NCBI RefSeq assembly: GCF_023856365.1
Contig: NC_064551.1
Location: 188,501-252,500, forward strand
Direction of reading: 5' to 3'
From: Brienomyrus brachyistius
Lineage: Eukaryota; Chordata; Actinopteri; Osteoglossiformes; Mormyridae
DNA length: 64,000 nucleotides
Shown here: positions 35,442-49,500 of the stretch, piece by piece
Layout: the number at the start of each line of letters is the position of its first letter
Position numbering within the stretch: position 1 is the stretch's first letter
Program-made: the position numbers and the translations under genes
The notes under the pieces: generated by a model
Databases searched by the model: none
The model's input: the letters and a program-made list of their open reading frames with translations, nothing else
What the model was told of the DNA's origin: nothing

Positions 35442-36385
35442 GGGATCTATCTGCTCCGGGGTGTCTGTGTGTGTCTGGGAGCAGGGATCTATCTGCCCCG
35501 GGGGGTCTGTGTGTGTCTGGGAGCAGGGATCGATCTCCCCTGGGGGGTCTGTGTGTGTCTGGGAGCAGGGATCGATCTGCCCCGGGGGATGTGTGTGTGT
35601 CTGGGAGCTAGGATCTATCTGCCCTGGGGCGTCTGTGTGTGTCTGGGAGCTGGGATCTATCTGCCCCGGGGCATCTGTGTGTGTCTGGGAGCAGGGATCT
35701 ATCTGCCCCGGGGGGTCTGTATGTGTCTGGGAGCAGGGATCTATCTGCCCTCGGGGGTCTTTGTGTGTCTGGGAGCTGGGATCTATCTGCCCCGGGGCAT
35801 CTGTGTGTGTCTGGGAGCTGGGATCTATTTGCCCTGGGGTGTCTGTGTGTGTCTGGGAGGTGGGATGTATCTGCCCCGGGGGGTCTGTGTGTGTCTGGGA
35901 GCTGGGATCTATCTGCCCCGGGGGGTCTGTATGTGTCTGGGAGATAGGATCTATCTGCCCCAGGGCGTCTGTGTGTTTCTGAGAGCAGGGATCTATCTGC
36001 CCCAGGGGGTCTGTGTGTGTGTCTGGGAGCTGGGATCTATCTGCCCCGGGTGGTCTGTGTGTCTGGGAGCAGGGATCTATCTGCCCCGGGGAGTCTGTGT
36101 GTATCTGGGAGCAGGGATCTATCTGCCCCGGGGCGTCTGTGTGTGTCTGGGAGCTGGGATCTATCTGCCCTGGGGGGTCTGTGTGTGTCTGGGAGCTGGG
36201 ATCTATCTGCCCTGGGGGGTCTGTGTGTGTCTGGGAGCTGGGATCTATCTGCCCCGGGGGGTCTGTATCACTAACCCACCACAGAGTCACAGTATGAAAT
36301 GGGGGATAATCACACCGTCCAGGACCATGAAAGGTGTACAGGAGACACTGGAGGGTCACGGTGCCATCGGACTGCGACTTTCTCA
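35343..36385 (-). pseudogene. second Ig-domain exon reading into a 42-bp minisatellite (belongs to V exon copy 2)
   Basis: After a TTCTTACAG acceptor the minus strand encodes RKSQSDGTVTLQC (first Cys strand), a loop with a second Cys, and VTLWWVSDT (core Trp region). This is the first half of an Ig domain. The frame then runs without a stop into about 20 repeats of 14 residues (THTDPPGQIDPSSQ) and ends at 35343 after a short unrelated tail. The second half of the Ig domain, with its C-terminal Cys, is absent. Whether the repeat is translated is unknown; the upstream stop in the V exon argues against a working receptor. Confidence 0.65.
35442..36268. repeat. 42-bp minisatellite, ~20 units (copy 1)
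   Basis: Units contain GGGATCTATCTGCCC, a CGGGG(G/C) run, then TCTGTGTGTGTCTGGGAGC. Because 42 is a multiple of 3, a stop-free unit is open in any frame it occupies; this explains the long open frames on both strands. A few units are longer or shorter by 2-6 nt in the TG run. Confidence 0.95.
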
Positions 36386-36783
36386 CTGTAAGAACACAGA
36401 AAGCAAACATTCTACCTCATGTCACTTTCTTTATCTCCCGTTTCTTTCTAGGTCTTAAAATGACAGCAGATAAAATGCACAGATGCGCTACAGCCTTAAG
36501 CATCGCTGTTTAACCCGAGATTACGGCCTTGTTGGTGACGGACTAAACATCTATCTGGCCATTATCCATAACTGCGGATCTAACCAAGTCCTGTCGTTTG
36601 TGTCGTCGAAGGAAACTAGAGTTTCTGCGCAGGAAACCAATATAACCAAAGAGAGACATGCAGACATAAAAGCTTAATTACTGCATGAAAAGCTTCATGC
36701 ATAAATATATAAAAATGTAAAACAGCTGGTCATGTTTATGAAAAAATTCAAGAGCAATAATATTCCACGAGGGAAACACTCAC

Positions 36784-37101
36784 TGGTAAGAACAGACAGG
36801 GAAGCAGCAGCATCATTTCCGTAACGTGATGTATTGATATACTGCCGACATGTATACGATCCAGCGTCTTCAGCGCTGACATTATTAATGTGTAGAGAGC
36901 AGTCAGTCAGCAAACCTAGTCTCCTGTGTTTCTGTGGGTCTCTGATCTTCCCATGAGCGACCAGTTCATCAGTAGCTCTGTTTGACCTGTTATTATAGAC
37001 CCACGTAGTTGAGGGGCAGTTAGGATAAAGTACATTTTTACACTGTAGAGTGACGTCATCTACCTATGTGACGTATAAAGCTGGGGATTCCCCACCGGCA
37101 C
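36784..37101 (-). pseudogene. Ig V-set exon, copy 2, same stop
   Basis: Same exon with the same splice sites, cysteines, Trp and TAG as copy 1; YINAS becomes YINTS (still an N-glycosylation sequon). Unlike copy 1, it is followed 398 nt downstream by a second Ig-domain exon with an acceptor at 36386, in matching phase 1. The gene could therefore still be spliced, but the stop would truncate the protein inside the V domain. Confidence 0.8.
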
Positions 37102-37759
37102 CTGGAAGAGAAACATGAAAACTCACGGAAACAGTAAACGATTTGGCCACATAAAAACTACAAAGCCTCAATAACCCTCTACTCAGCGCGTAGGTGCAGG
37201 TGGTAACAGGGCTGCCAGCTTTACTCCGCTGGATGGGGTGAGATTTTCCACGCAGGATAAATCTGCACACATGCATTTACATGTATGTTACAGTTGTATT
37301 ACCTTGTAAATAGTCGGTAGGGTTTGCAAACTTCCCGTCGCTTTTAATGCAGTTAGTGTTAAGTTTATAATGGAATAACAGAGCTGGCAGCCCTGCGGTG
37401 AAGCTCAGCCATCGGCTGCTGGGAAAATCAGCCGCTCCAGCGTTAAACAGGCGGATCGATTGACCCGATTTAATAAGTAACGTTAGTCTTTGCGCCGTTT
37501 CCTTCTTCTGTTTGGTTATTTCGTGCCGGTTCGCTGGCAGTGAGCGCACTCCTGCTATGCTTGTCTCTTAAAGAACAGACAAATTCGATAAGGATTCTTT
37601 TCTTATTTTTGTTTTGTATGGTTTTTGATGTGGACCTTTATTGTCTGATATGAAATAAACTTATTACTTATTATATTTAATGACTTTTACTGAAAGACTC
37701 CTATAGAATCACCTCCAGCTTTCTTTGTATTCCTAGTGCGCGCGCTCCCTCTGCGCATA

Positions 37760-37778
37760 GCCTCATGGGAGATGTAGT
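37760..37778 (-). promoter_or_regulatory. ZNF143-like motif, copy 2
   Basis: Identical to the motif at 24143-24161, in macro-repeat copy 2. Confidence 0.35.
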
Positions 37779-38577
37779 GCAATCCCAACACCTGGGAGAG
37801 AAACATGAAAACTCACTAAAACAGCAAACGATTTAGTCAAATAATTCACTCTATCCGGGGCGTGATTTAGCTCATAAAATAAATACCTCGGACTGTCTAG
37901 AGCGTAATTATGGTCTGTCATGACTAGGCTTTTACTTGTTTAGCTAGATATTAATTTATGAAAGACAGTCTCTGATATAAGGCTATTATGAGGTGATTAA
38001 AGTGTGATTTTAAAGCGGACGAATCCCCCCCCGCGGAGCTGGTCCGCTAAATTCGGTCGGCGCATCGTTAGCCGGTGAATCGACAGCGGCAGGTCGCGTT
38101 AGTTACCATTATGTTCCATATTCAGGTTTCCGACTTTAATAACATTTAATAAAAGCAAGGTATGCAATTATTAGTGACAGATTTTTCATGTCCAATACAC
38201 AGATAACGATGTACACCGATTATTTTTGCGGTACGAGCCATCTCACAGTTTGTGGAAAATCTTGGTATTAGCTAAGAAAATTGGTAATTTCTGCTCTAAT
38301 TAGATGCTGGTTTAACATTTTGGGTTCATGGCAACTAGCTATTTCACATCCCTTAGTTTTCCAGATTTCTTTAGGGGCGAATTTTGATTAAGTATTGAAT
38401 GTTCGTGTTTATCCATATAGTAATCGTTTAATAACTTTAAAACTAAAAATGACCGGCACATGTAGTGAAGTGTGCTTTGATTAGTAGCTTATGGGTGACA
38501 CTGTGTTACAAACTGGATCTGCTCTGACCCGTACGTATTTGAGAGTCAAAAGTTAAATTCAGAGCAGGGCTGAATGG

Positions 38578-38679
38578 GACTGGTGCGTGGCTCACTGGGC
38601 TAAGTCGCTGTGCTTGTGATCGGAAAGTTGAGGTTGGTGGTTCAAGCCCGCCCTCAGCAGGGTGGTTGCCGGGCAGACC
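38578..38679 (+). mobile_element. tRNA-like SINE head, copy 2
   Basis: Same sequence as 24961-25062, in macro-repeat copy 2. Confidence 0.7.
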
Positions 38680-38788
38680 CTTGAAAGCACTGACTGGCCC
38701 TGTGGTGTGTGGCGTGTGGAGTGTGTGGAGTGTGTGTGGTGTGTGTGGTGAGTGTGGAGTGAGAGAGAGATCACACTGCAGGATCAGT

Positions 38789-38847
38789 CAGTGTGCTCGA
38801 GGGCCTGCCCTGTAGCTATTGTGCTGAGGGCAGGCTCGAGCACACTG
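38789..38847. repeat. strong hairpin, copy 2
   Basis: Identical to the hairpin at 25172-25230. Confidence 0.85.
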
Positions 38848-38916
38848 ACTTGATCACAAGCACAGAGGATTAGCCACACACCAGTCCATTTTTCAAAAAA
38901 AAATTTTGGCAAAAAA

Positions 38917-40559
38917 AAAAAATGCCCTGTGATTATCTGGCCAAGGCTGGGCTTGAACCAGCAACCTTCTGATCACAGATACAGAGGCTTAGCCTGCAGC
39001 GCCACTCGCCATCCCTGTGTGTGTCCTCTTTTTCGTATATATGTTGTGTTTTTCCCCCCCAATTTGGCCAAACGAAGGATTCACACGCATGTAGCACCTA
39101 TCTCTATGTGTTAGAGTTAAAGCCCTTGCTCTGTGATTTTTCTGCCACGGCTGGGCTTGAACCAGCGACCATCAGATCACAGATACAGAGGCTTAGCCTG
39201 CTGCGCCACTCACCTCCCCAGGGGGTGTGGCCTGTATTTCGTATATATGTCTTTTTTATTTCCATAGCTTGCCAAATAAAGGATTCACACATGTACCACC
39301 TCCTATTTTTTCTGCCAAGGCTGGGCTTGAACCAGCAACCTTCTGATCACAGATACAGAGGCTTAGCCTGCAGCGCCACTCGCCATCCCTGTGTGTGTCC
39401 TCTTTTTCGTATATATGTTGTGTTTTTCCCCCCAATCTGGCCAAACGAAGGATTCACACGCATGTAGCACCTATCTCTATGTGTTAGAGTTAAAGCCCTT
39501 GCTCTGTGATTTTTCTGCCACGGCTGGGCTTGAACCAGCGACCATCAGATCACAGATACAGAGGCTTAGCCTGCTGCGCCACTCACCTCCCCAGGGGGTG
39601 TGGCCTGTATTTCGTATATATGTCTTTTTTATTTCCATAGCTTGCCAAATAAAGGATTCACACATGTACCACCTCCTATTTTTTCTGCCAAGGCTGGGCT
39701 TGAACCAGCAACCTTCTGATCACAGATACAGAGGCTTAGCCTGCAGCGCCACTCGCCATTCCTGTGTGTGTGTGTCCTCTTTTTCATATATATGTTGTGT
39801 TTTTCCCCCCAATCTGGCCAAACAAAGGACTCACACGCATGTAGCACCTATCTCTATGTGTTAGAGTTAAAACCCTTGCTCTGTGATTTTTCTGCCAAGG
39901 CTGGGCTTGAACCAGCGACCATCAGATCACAGATACAGAGGCTTAGCCTGCTGCGCCACTCACCTCCCCAGGGGGTGTGGCCTGTATTTCGTATATATGT
40001 CTTTTTTATTTCCCTAGCTTACCAAATAAAGGATTCACACATGTACCACCTCCTATTTCTTCTGCCAAGGCTGGGCTTGAACCAGCAACCTTCTGATCAT
40101 AGACACAGAAGCTTAGCCTGTAGTGCCACTCACCACCCTAGCACGTGTTTTCTTTTTCGTATATATGTCTTTTTTTCCCTATCTTACCAAACAAAGGATT
40201 CACAACCATGTAGCACCTGTCTCTATGTGTTAGAGTTAAAGCCCTTGCTCTGCGATTTTTCTGCCAAGGCTGGGCTTGAACCAATGACCATCAGATCGCA
40301 GATACAGAGGCTTAGCCTGCTGCGCCACTCACCTCCCCAAGGGGTGTGGCCTGTATTTTGTATATGTCTTTTTTATTTCCCTTGCTTACCAAATAAAGAA
40401 TTCACACATGTACCACCTCCTATTTCTTCATCCAAGGCTGGGCTTGAACCAGCAACCTTCTGATCATAGACACAGAAGCTTAGCCTGTAGTGCCACTCAC
40501 CACCCCAGCATGTGTTTTCTTTTTCGTATATATGTCTTTTTTTCCCTATCCCTTTTTTC
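38917..40559 (-). repeat. tandem array of tRNA-like SINE units, copy 2 (9 units)
   Basis: Same array and unit order as 25300-26940. It differs by a 2-nt expansion of a TG run near 39766 and a few substitutions. Confidence 0.9.
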
Positions 40560-43500
40560 CCTGATTGCAGGTATGGTCACTCTGTGTGTCACGCCACCCT
40601 GCATCCGCTGACCCACCAGCCCTCAAGGCTTCATTATGATGATCTGCTGGGCGACGCAAATAAAAGACACGACGACGCCAAGGTTCAAACCAGGGACCTA
40701 CTGATTGCAGGTATGATCACTCTGTGTTGCACGCCACCGCCAATTCTCTGACCCGTCAGCCCTTAAGGCTTCATTATGATGATCTGCTGGGCGACGCAAA
40801 TAAAAGATAAGACTATGCCGAGGTTCGAACACAGGACAGCCTGAGTGCAGGTATGGTCACTCTGTGCTTCACGCCACCCTCTATTCTCCAGCTCAACAGC
40901 CCTTAAGGCTTCATTATGATGATCTGCTGGGCGATGCAAATAAAAGCTACAATTATACCTAGGTTCGAACCAGGGACCTCCTGAGTGCAGGCATGGTCAC
41001 TCTGTGTGTCACGCCACCCTCTATTCTCCAGCTTAACAGCCCTTAAGGCTTCATTATGATGATCTGCTGGGCGATGCAAATAAAAGCTACAATTATACCG
41101 AGGTTCGAACCAGGGACCTCCTGATTGCAGGTATGGTCACTCTGTGTGTCACGCCACCCTGCATCCTCTGACCCACCAGCCCTCAAGGCTTCATTATGAT
41201 GATTTGCTGGGTGATGTAAATAAAAGCTAAGACTCGGCCGAGGTTCAAACACAGGACCTCCTGAGTGCAGGAATGGTCACTCTGTGTGTCACGCCACCCT
41301 CTATTCGCCAGCTCAACAGTCCTTAAGGCTTCATTATGATGATCTGCTGGGTGATGTAAATAAGAGCTAAGACCCGCCAGAGTTTCGAACACAGGACCTC
41401 CTGATTACAGGTATGGTCACTCTGTGTGTCACGCCACCTTCTATTCTCCAGCTCAACAGCCCTTAAGGCTTCATTATGAGGATCTGCTGGGCGACGCAAA
41501 TAAAAGCTACAATTATACCGAGGTTCGAACCAGGGACCTACTGATTGCAGGTATGGTCACTCTGTGTGTCACACCACCCTCTATTCTCCAGCTCAACAGC
41601 CCTTAAGGCTTCATTATGATGATCTGCTGGGTGATGTAAATAAAAGCTAAAACCCGCCCGAGGTTCGAACACAGGACCTCCTGAGTGCAGGCATGGTCAC
41701 TCTGTGAGTCACGCCACCCTCTACCCTCCAGCTCAACAGCCCTTAAGGCTTCATTATGATGATCTGCTGGGTGACGTAAATAAAACCTGAGACTCGGCCG
41801 AGGTTCGAACACAGGACCTTCTGAGTGCAGGCATGGTCACTCTGTGTGTCACGCCACCTTCTATTCTCTAGCTCACCAGCCCTTAAGGCTTCATTATGAT
41901 GATCTGCTGGGTGACGCAAATAAAAGCTAAGACTCGTGCAAGGTTTGAAACCAGGACCTCCTGATTACAGGTATGGTCACTCTGTGTGCTACACCACCCT
42001 GCATCCTGTAACCCGCCAGCCCTCAAGTCTTCATTATGATGATCTGCTGGGTGACGTAAATAAAACCTGAGAGTCGGCCGAGGTTCGAACACAGGACCTC
42101 CTGAGTGCAGGCATGGTCACTCTGTGTGTCACGCCACCTTCGATTCTCCAGCTCAGCAGCCCTTAAGGCTTCATTATGATGATCTGCTGGGCGACGCAAA
42201 TAAAAGTTACAATTCTACCGAGGTTCGGACACAGGACCTCCTGAGTACAGGCATGGTTACTCTGTGTGTCACGCCACTCTCTATTCTCTAGCTCAACAGC
42301 CCTTAAGGCTTCATTATGATGATCTGTGGGGCGACGCAAATAAAATCTATCATTCTACCGAGGTTCGAACCCAGGACCTCCTGATTGCAGGCATGGTCAC
42401 TCTGTGTGTCACACCACCCTCTATTCTCCAGCTCAACAGCCGTTAAGGCTTCATTATGATGATCTACTGGGCGACACAAATAAAAGTTACAATTCTACCG
42501 AGGTTCGAACCAGGGACCTACTGATTGCAGGTATGGTCACTCTGTGTGTCACACCACCCTGCATCCTCTGACGCGCCAGCCCTCAAGGCTTCATTATGAT
42601 GATCTGCTGGGCGACGTAAATAAAAGCTAAGACTCAGCCGAGGTTCGAACACAGGACCTCCTGAGTGCAGGCATAGTCACTCTGTGTGTCACGCCACCTT
42701 CTATTCTCCAGCTCAGCAGCCCTTAAGGCTTCATTGTGATGATCTGCTGGGTGACGTAAATAAAAGTTAAGACCCAGCCGAGGTTCGAACACAGGACCTC
42801 CTGAGTGCAGGCATGGTCAGTCTGTGTGTCACGCCACCCTCTATTCTCCAGCTCAACAGCCCTTAAGGCTTCATTATGATGATTTGCTGGGTGATGTAAA
42901 TAAAAGCTAAGACTCGGCCGAGGTTCAAACACAGGACCTCTTGAGTGCAGGCATGGTCACTCTGTGTGTCACACCACCTTCGATTCTCCAGCTCAGCACC
43001 CCTTAAAGCTTCATTATGATGATCTGCTGGGTGATGTAATTAAAAACTAAGACCCGGCCGAGGGTCGAACACAGGACCACCTGAGTGCAGGCATGGTCAC
43101 TCTGTATGTCACGCCACCCTCTATTCTGCCGCTCAACAGCCCTCAAGGCTTCATTATGATGATCTGCTGGGTGACGTAAATAAAAGCTAAGACTCGGCTG
43201 AGGTTTGAACCCAGGACCACCTGAGCGCAGGCACGGTTACTCTGTGTGTCACACCACCCTCTAACTGCCAGCTCACCAGCCCATAAGGCATCATTATGAT
43301 GAACCGCCGGGCGACGCAAATAAAAGCTACAATTCTACCGAGGTTCGAACCAGGGACCGTCTGATTGCAGGCATGGTCACTCTGTGTGTCACACCACCCT
43401 CTATTCTTCAGCTCTACAGCCCTTAAGGCTTCATTATGATGATCTGCTGGGCGACGCAAATAAAAGCTAAGACTCGTGCAAGGTTTGAAACCAGGACCTC

Positions 43501-46500
43501 CTGATTACAGGTATGGTCACTCTGTGTGCTACACCACCCTGCATCCTGTGACCCACCCTCCCTCAAGGCTTCATTATGATGATCTGCTGGGTGACGTAAA
43601 TAAAACCTGAGAGTCGGCCGAGGTTCGAACACAGGACCTCCTGAGTGCAGGCATGGTCACTCTGTGTGTCACGCCACCTTCGATTCTCCAGCTCAGCAGC
43701 CCTTAAGGCTTCATTATGATGATCTGCTGGGCGACGCAAATAAAAGTTACAATTCTACCGAGGTTCGGACACAGGACCTCCTGAGTACAGGCATGGTTAC
43801 TCTGTGTGTCACGCCACTCTCTATTCTCTAGCTCAACAGCCCTTAAGGCTTCATTATGATGATCTGTGGGGCGACGCAAATAAAATCTATCATTCTACCG
43901 AGGTTCGAACCCAGGACCTCCTGATTGCAGGCATGGTCACTCTGTGTGTCACACCACCCTCTATTCTCCAGCTCAACAGCCGTTAAGGCTTCATTATGAT
44001 GATCTACTGGGCGACACAAATAAAAGTTACAATTCTACCGAGGTTCGAACCAGGGACCTACTGATTGCAGGTATGGTCACTCTGTGTGTCACACCACCCT
44101 GCATCCTCTGACCCGCCAGCCCTCAAGGCTTCATTATGATGATCTGCTGGGCGACGTAAATAAAAGCTAAGACTCAGCCGAGGTTCGAACACAGGACCTC
44201 CTGAGTGCAGGCATAGTCACTCTGTGTGTCACGCCACCTTCTATTCTCCAGCTCAGCAGCCCTTAAGGCTTCATTGTGATGATCTGCTGGGTGACGTAAA
44301 TAAAAGTTAAGACCCAGCCGAGGTTCGAACACAGGACCTCCTGAGTGCAGGCATGGTCAGTCTGTGTGTCACGCCACCCTCTATTCTCCAGCTCAACAGC
44401 CCTTAAGGCTTCATTATGATGATTTGCTGGGTGATGTAAATAAAAGCTAAGACTCGGCCGAGGTTCAAACACAGGACCTCTTGAGTGCAGGCATGGTCAC
44501 TCTGTGTGTCACACCACCTTCGATTCTCCAGCTCAGCACCCCTTAAAGCTTCATTATGATGATCTGCTGGGTGATGTAATTAAAAACTAAGACCCGGCCG
44601 AGGGTCGAACACAGGACCACCTGAGTGCAGGCATGGTCACTCTGTATGTCACGCCACCCTCTATTCTGCCGCTCAACAGCCCTCAAGGCTTCATTATGAT
44701 GATCTGCTGGGTGACGTAAATAAAAGCTAAGACTCGGCTGAGGTTTGAACCCAGGACCACCTGAGCGCAGGCACGGTTACTCTGTGTGTCACACCACCCT
44801 CTAACTGCCAGCTCACCAGCCCATAAGGCATCATTATGATGAACCGCCGGGCGACGCAAATAAAAGCTACAATTCTACCGAGGTTCGAACCAGGGACCGT
44901 CTGATTGCAGGCATGGTCACTCTGTGTGTCACACCACCCTCTATTCTTCAGCTCTACAGCCCTTAAGGCTTCATTATGATGATCTGCTGGGCGACGCAAA
45001 TAAAAGCTAAGACTCGTGCAAGGTTTGAAACCAGGACCTCCTGATTACAGGTATGGTCACTCTGTGTGCTACACCACCCTGCATCCTGTGACCCACCAGC
45101 CCTCAAGGCTTCATTATGATGATCTGCTGGGTGACGTAAATAAAACCTGAGAGTCGGCCGAGGTTCGAACACAGGACCTCCTGAGTGCAGGCATGGTCAC
45201 TCTGTGTGTCACGCCACCTTCGATTCTCCAGCTCAGCAGCCCTTAAGGCTTCATTATGATGATCTGCTGGGCGACGCAAATAAAAGTTACAATTCTACCG
45301 AGGTTCGGACACAGGACCTCCTGAGTACAGGCATGGTTACTCTGTGTGTCACGCCACTCTCTATTCTCTAGCTCAACAGCCCTTAAGGCTTCATTATGAT
45401 GATCTGTGGGGCGACGCAAATAAAATCTATCATTCTACCGAGGTTCGAACCCAGGACCTCCTGATTGCAGGCATGGTCACTCTGTGTGTCACACCACCCT
45501 CTATTCTCCAGCTCAACAGCCGTTAAGGCTTCATTATGATGATCTACTGGGCGACACAAATAAAAGTTACAATTCTACCGAGGTTCGAACCAGGGACCTA
45601 CTGATTGCAGGTATGGTCACTCTGTGTGTCACACCACCCTGCATCCTCTGACCCGCCAGCCCTCAAGGCTTCATTATGATGATCTGCTGGGCGACGTAAA
45701 TAAAAGCTAAGACTCAGCCGAGGTTCGAACACAGGACCTCCTGAGTGCAGGCATAGTCACTCTGTGTGTCACGCCACCTTCTATTCTCCAGCTCAGCAGC
45801 CCTTAAGGCTTCATTGTGATGATCTGCTGGGTGACGTAAATAAAAGTTAAGACCCAGCCGAGGTTCGAACACAGGACCTCCTGAGTGCAGGCATGGTCAG
45901 TCTGTGTGTCACGCCACCCTCTATTCTCCAGCTCAACAGCCCTTAAGGCTTCATTATGATGATTTGCTGGGTGATGTAAATAAAAGCTAAGACTCGGCCG
46001 AGGTTCAAACACAGGACCTCTTGAGTGCAGGCATGGTCACTCTGTGTGTCACACCACCTTCGATTCTCCAACTCAGCACCCCTTAAAGCTTCATTATGAT
46101 GATCTGCTGGGTGATGTAATTAAAAACTAAGACCCGGCCGAGGGTCGAACACAGGACCACCTGAGTGCAGGCATGGTCACTCTGTATGTCACGCCACCCT
46201 CTATTCTGCCGCTCAACAGCCCTCAAGGCTTCATTATGATGATCTGCTGGGTGACGTAAATAAAAGCTAAGACTCGGCTGAGGTTTGAACCCAGGACCAC
46301 CTGAGCGCAGGCACGGTTACTCTGTGTGTCACACCACCCTCTAACTGCCAGCTCACCAGCCCATAAGGCATCATTATGATGAACCGCCGGGCGACGCAAA
46401 TAAAAGCTACAATTCTACCGAGGTTCGAACCAGGGACCGTCTGATTGCAGGCATGGTCACTCTGTGTGTCACACCACCCTCTATTCTTCAGCTCTACAGC

Positions 46501-49500
46501 CCTTAAGGCTTCATTATGATGATCTGCTGGGCGACGCAAATAAAAGTTACAAATCTACCGAGGTTCGAATCAGGGACCTCCTGATTGCAGACATGGTCAC
46601 TCAGTGCGTCACGCCACCCTCTATTCTCCAGCTCAACAGCCGTTAAGGCTTCATTATGATGATCTGCTGGGTGACGTAAATTAAAGATACAGTTATACCG
46701 AGGTTCGAACCAGGGACCTCCTGATTGCAGGTATGGTCACTCTGTGTGTTACACCACCCTGCATCCTCTGACCCACCACCCCTCAAGGCTTCATTATGAT
46801 GATCTGCTGGGTGACGTAAATAAAAGTTAAGACCCGTCCGAGGTTCGAACACAGGACCTCCTGAGTACAGGTATGGTCACTCTGTGTGTCACACCACCCT
46901 CTATTCTCCAGCTCAACAGCCCTTAAGGCTTCATTATGATGATCTGCTGGGTGATGTAAATAAAAGCTAAGACCCGCCCGAGGTTCGAACACAGGACCTC
47001 CTGAGTACAGGCATGGTCACTCTGTGTGTCACGCCACCCTCTATTCTCCAGCTCAACAGCCCTTAAGGCTTCATTATGATGATCTGCTGGGTGATGTAAA
47101 TAAAAGCTAAGACCCGCCCGAGGTTCGAACACAGGACCTCTGGAGTACAGGCATGGTCACTCTGTGTGTCACGCCACCCTCTATTCTCAGGCTCAACAGC
47201 CCTTAAGGCTTCATTATGATGATCTGCTGGGTGATGTAAATAAAAGCTAAGACCCGCCCGAGGTTCGAACACAGGACCTTCTGAGAACAGGCATGGTCAC
47301 TCTGTGTGTCACGCCACCCTCTATTCTCCAGCTCAACAGCCCTTAAGGCTTCATTATGATGATTTGCTGGGTGATGTAAATAAAAGCTAAGACTCGGCCG
47401 AGGTTCAAACACAGGACCTCCTGAGTGCAGGAATGGTCACTCTGTGTGTCACGCCACCCTCTATCCTCCAGCTCAACAGCCCTTAAGGCTTCATTATGAT
47501 GATCTGCTGGGCGACGCAAATAAGAGTTATCATTCTGCCGAGGCTCGAACCAGGGACCTCCTGATTGCAGGAATGGTTACTCTGTGCGTCACGCCACCCT
47601 CTATCCTCCAGCTCAACAGCCCTTAAGGCTTCATTATGATGATCTGCTGGGTGACTTAAATAAAACCTGAGACTCGGCCGAGGTTCGAACACAGGACCTT
47701 TTGAGTGCAGGCACGGTCACTCTGTGTGTCACGCCACCTTCTATTCTCTAGCTCAGCAGCTCTTAAGGCTTCATTATGATGATCTGCTGGGCGACGCAAA
47801 TAAAAGCTAAGACTCGGCCAAGGTTCGAAGACAGGACCTCCTGATTACAGACATGGTCACGCTGTGTGTCACACCACCCTGCATCCTCTGACCCACCAGC
47901 CCTCAAGGCTTCATTATGATGATCTGCTGGGTGACGTAAATAAAACCTGAGACTCAGCCGAGGTTCGAACACAGGACCTCCTGATTACAGGTATGGTCAC
48001 TCTGTGTGTTACACCACCCTGCATCCTGTGACCCACCAGCCCTCAAGGCTTCATTATGATGATCTGCTGGGTGACGTAAATAAAACCTGAGAGTCGGCCG
48101 AGGTTCGAACACAGGACCTCCTGAGTGCAGGCATGGTCACTCTGTGTGTCACGCCACCTTCGATTCTCCAGCTCAGCAGCCCTTAAGGCTTCATTATGAT
48201 GATCTGCTGGGCGACGCAAATAAAAGGTACAATTGTACCAAGGTTCGAACCAGGGACCTCCTGATTACAGACATGGTCACTCAGTGCGTCACGCCACCCT
48301 CTATTCTACAGCTCAACAGCCCTTAAGGCTTCATTGTGATGATCTGCTGGGTGATGTAAATAAAAGCTAAGAACCGGCCGAGGTTCAAAGACAGGACCTC
48401 CTGATTGCAGGTATGGTCACTCTGTGTGTCACGCCACCCTCTATTCTCCAGCTCAACAGCCCTTAAGGCTTCATTGTGATGATCTGCTGGGTGATGTAAA
48501 TAAAAGCTAAGACCCGGCCCAGGTTCGAAGACAGGACCTCCTGACTACAGACATGGTCACTCTGTGTGTCACACCACCCTGCATCCTCAGACCCACCAGC
48601 CCTCAAGGCTTCATTATGATGATCTGCTGGGTGACGTAAATAAAACCTGAGACTCAGCCGAGGTTCGAACACAGGACCTCCTGAGTGCAGGCATGGTCAC
48701 TCTGTGTGTCACACCACCTTCGATTCTCCAGCTCAGCAGCCCTTAAGGCTTCATTATGATGATCTGCTGGGTGATGTAATTAAAAGCTAAGACCCGGCCG
48801 AGGGTCGAACACAGGACCACCTGAGTGCAGGCATGGTCACTCTGTATGTCACGCCACCCTCTATTCTCCTGCTCAACAGCCCTCAAGGCTTCATTATGAT
48901 GATCTGCTGGGTGACGTAAATAAAAGCTAAGACTCGGCTGAGGTTTGAACCCAGGACCCCCTGAGCGCAGGCACGGTTACTCTGTGTGTCACACCACCTT
49001 CGATTCTCCAGCTCAGCAGCCCTTAAGGCTTCATTATGATGATCTGCTGGGCGACGCAAATAAAAGCTACAATTGTACCAAGGTTCGAACCAGTGACCTC
49101 CTGATTACAGACATGGTCACCCTGTGTGTCACACCACCTTCTATTCTCCAGCTCAGCAGCCCTTAAGGCTTCATTGTGATGATCTGCTGGGTGATGTAAA
49201 TAAAAGCTAGTTTTTAGCCAAGGTTTGAACCCAGGACGTCCTGATTGCAGGTATGGTCACTCTGTGTGTCACGCCACCCTGCATCCTCTGACCCACCCGC
49301 CCTCAAGGCTTCATTATGATGATCTGCTGGGTGATGTAAATAAAAGCTAAGACCCGGCCGAGGGTCGAACACAGGACCACCTGAGTACAGGTATGGTCAC
49401 TCTGGGTGTCACGCCACCCTCTATTCTCCAGCTCAACAGCCGTTAAGGCTTCATTATGATGATCTGCTGGGTGATGTAAATAAAAGCTAAGACCCGCCCG

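Larger units (their letters stand above)
22830..36447. repeat. macro-repeat copy 1 (13,618 bp)
   Basis: It starts at CTAGGTCTTAAAATGACAG, which recurs at 36448 and 51887. Contents in order: an Ig V exon (minus strand), upstream DNA, a SINE head and hairpin, an array of 9 SINE units, 56 units of 140 bp, a spacer, a 42-bp minisatellite and Ig exon 2. It differs from copies 2 and 3 by scattered substitutions (for example YINAS for YINTS in the V exon), so it is the most diverged of the three. Confidence 0.95.

Noticed and set aside
35233..36458. Plus-strand open frames over the 42-bp minisatellite (249 and 339 codons)
   Set aside because: A 42-bp unit without stops is open in several frames by construction. 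Only the minus-strand frame links to an Ig exon with a splice acceptor.
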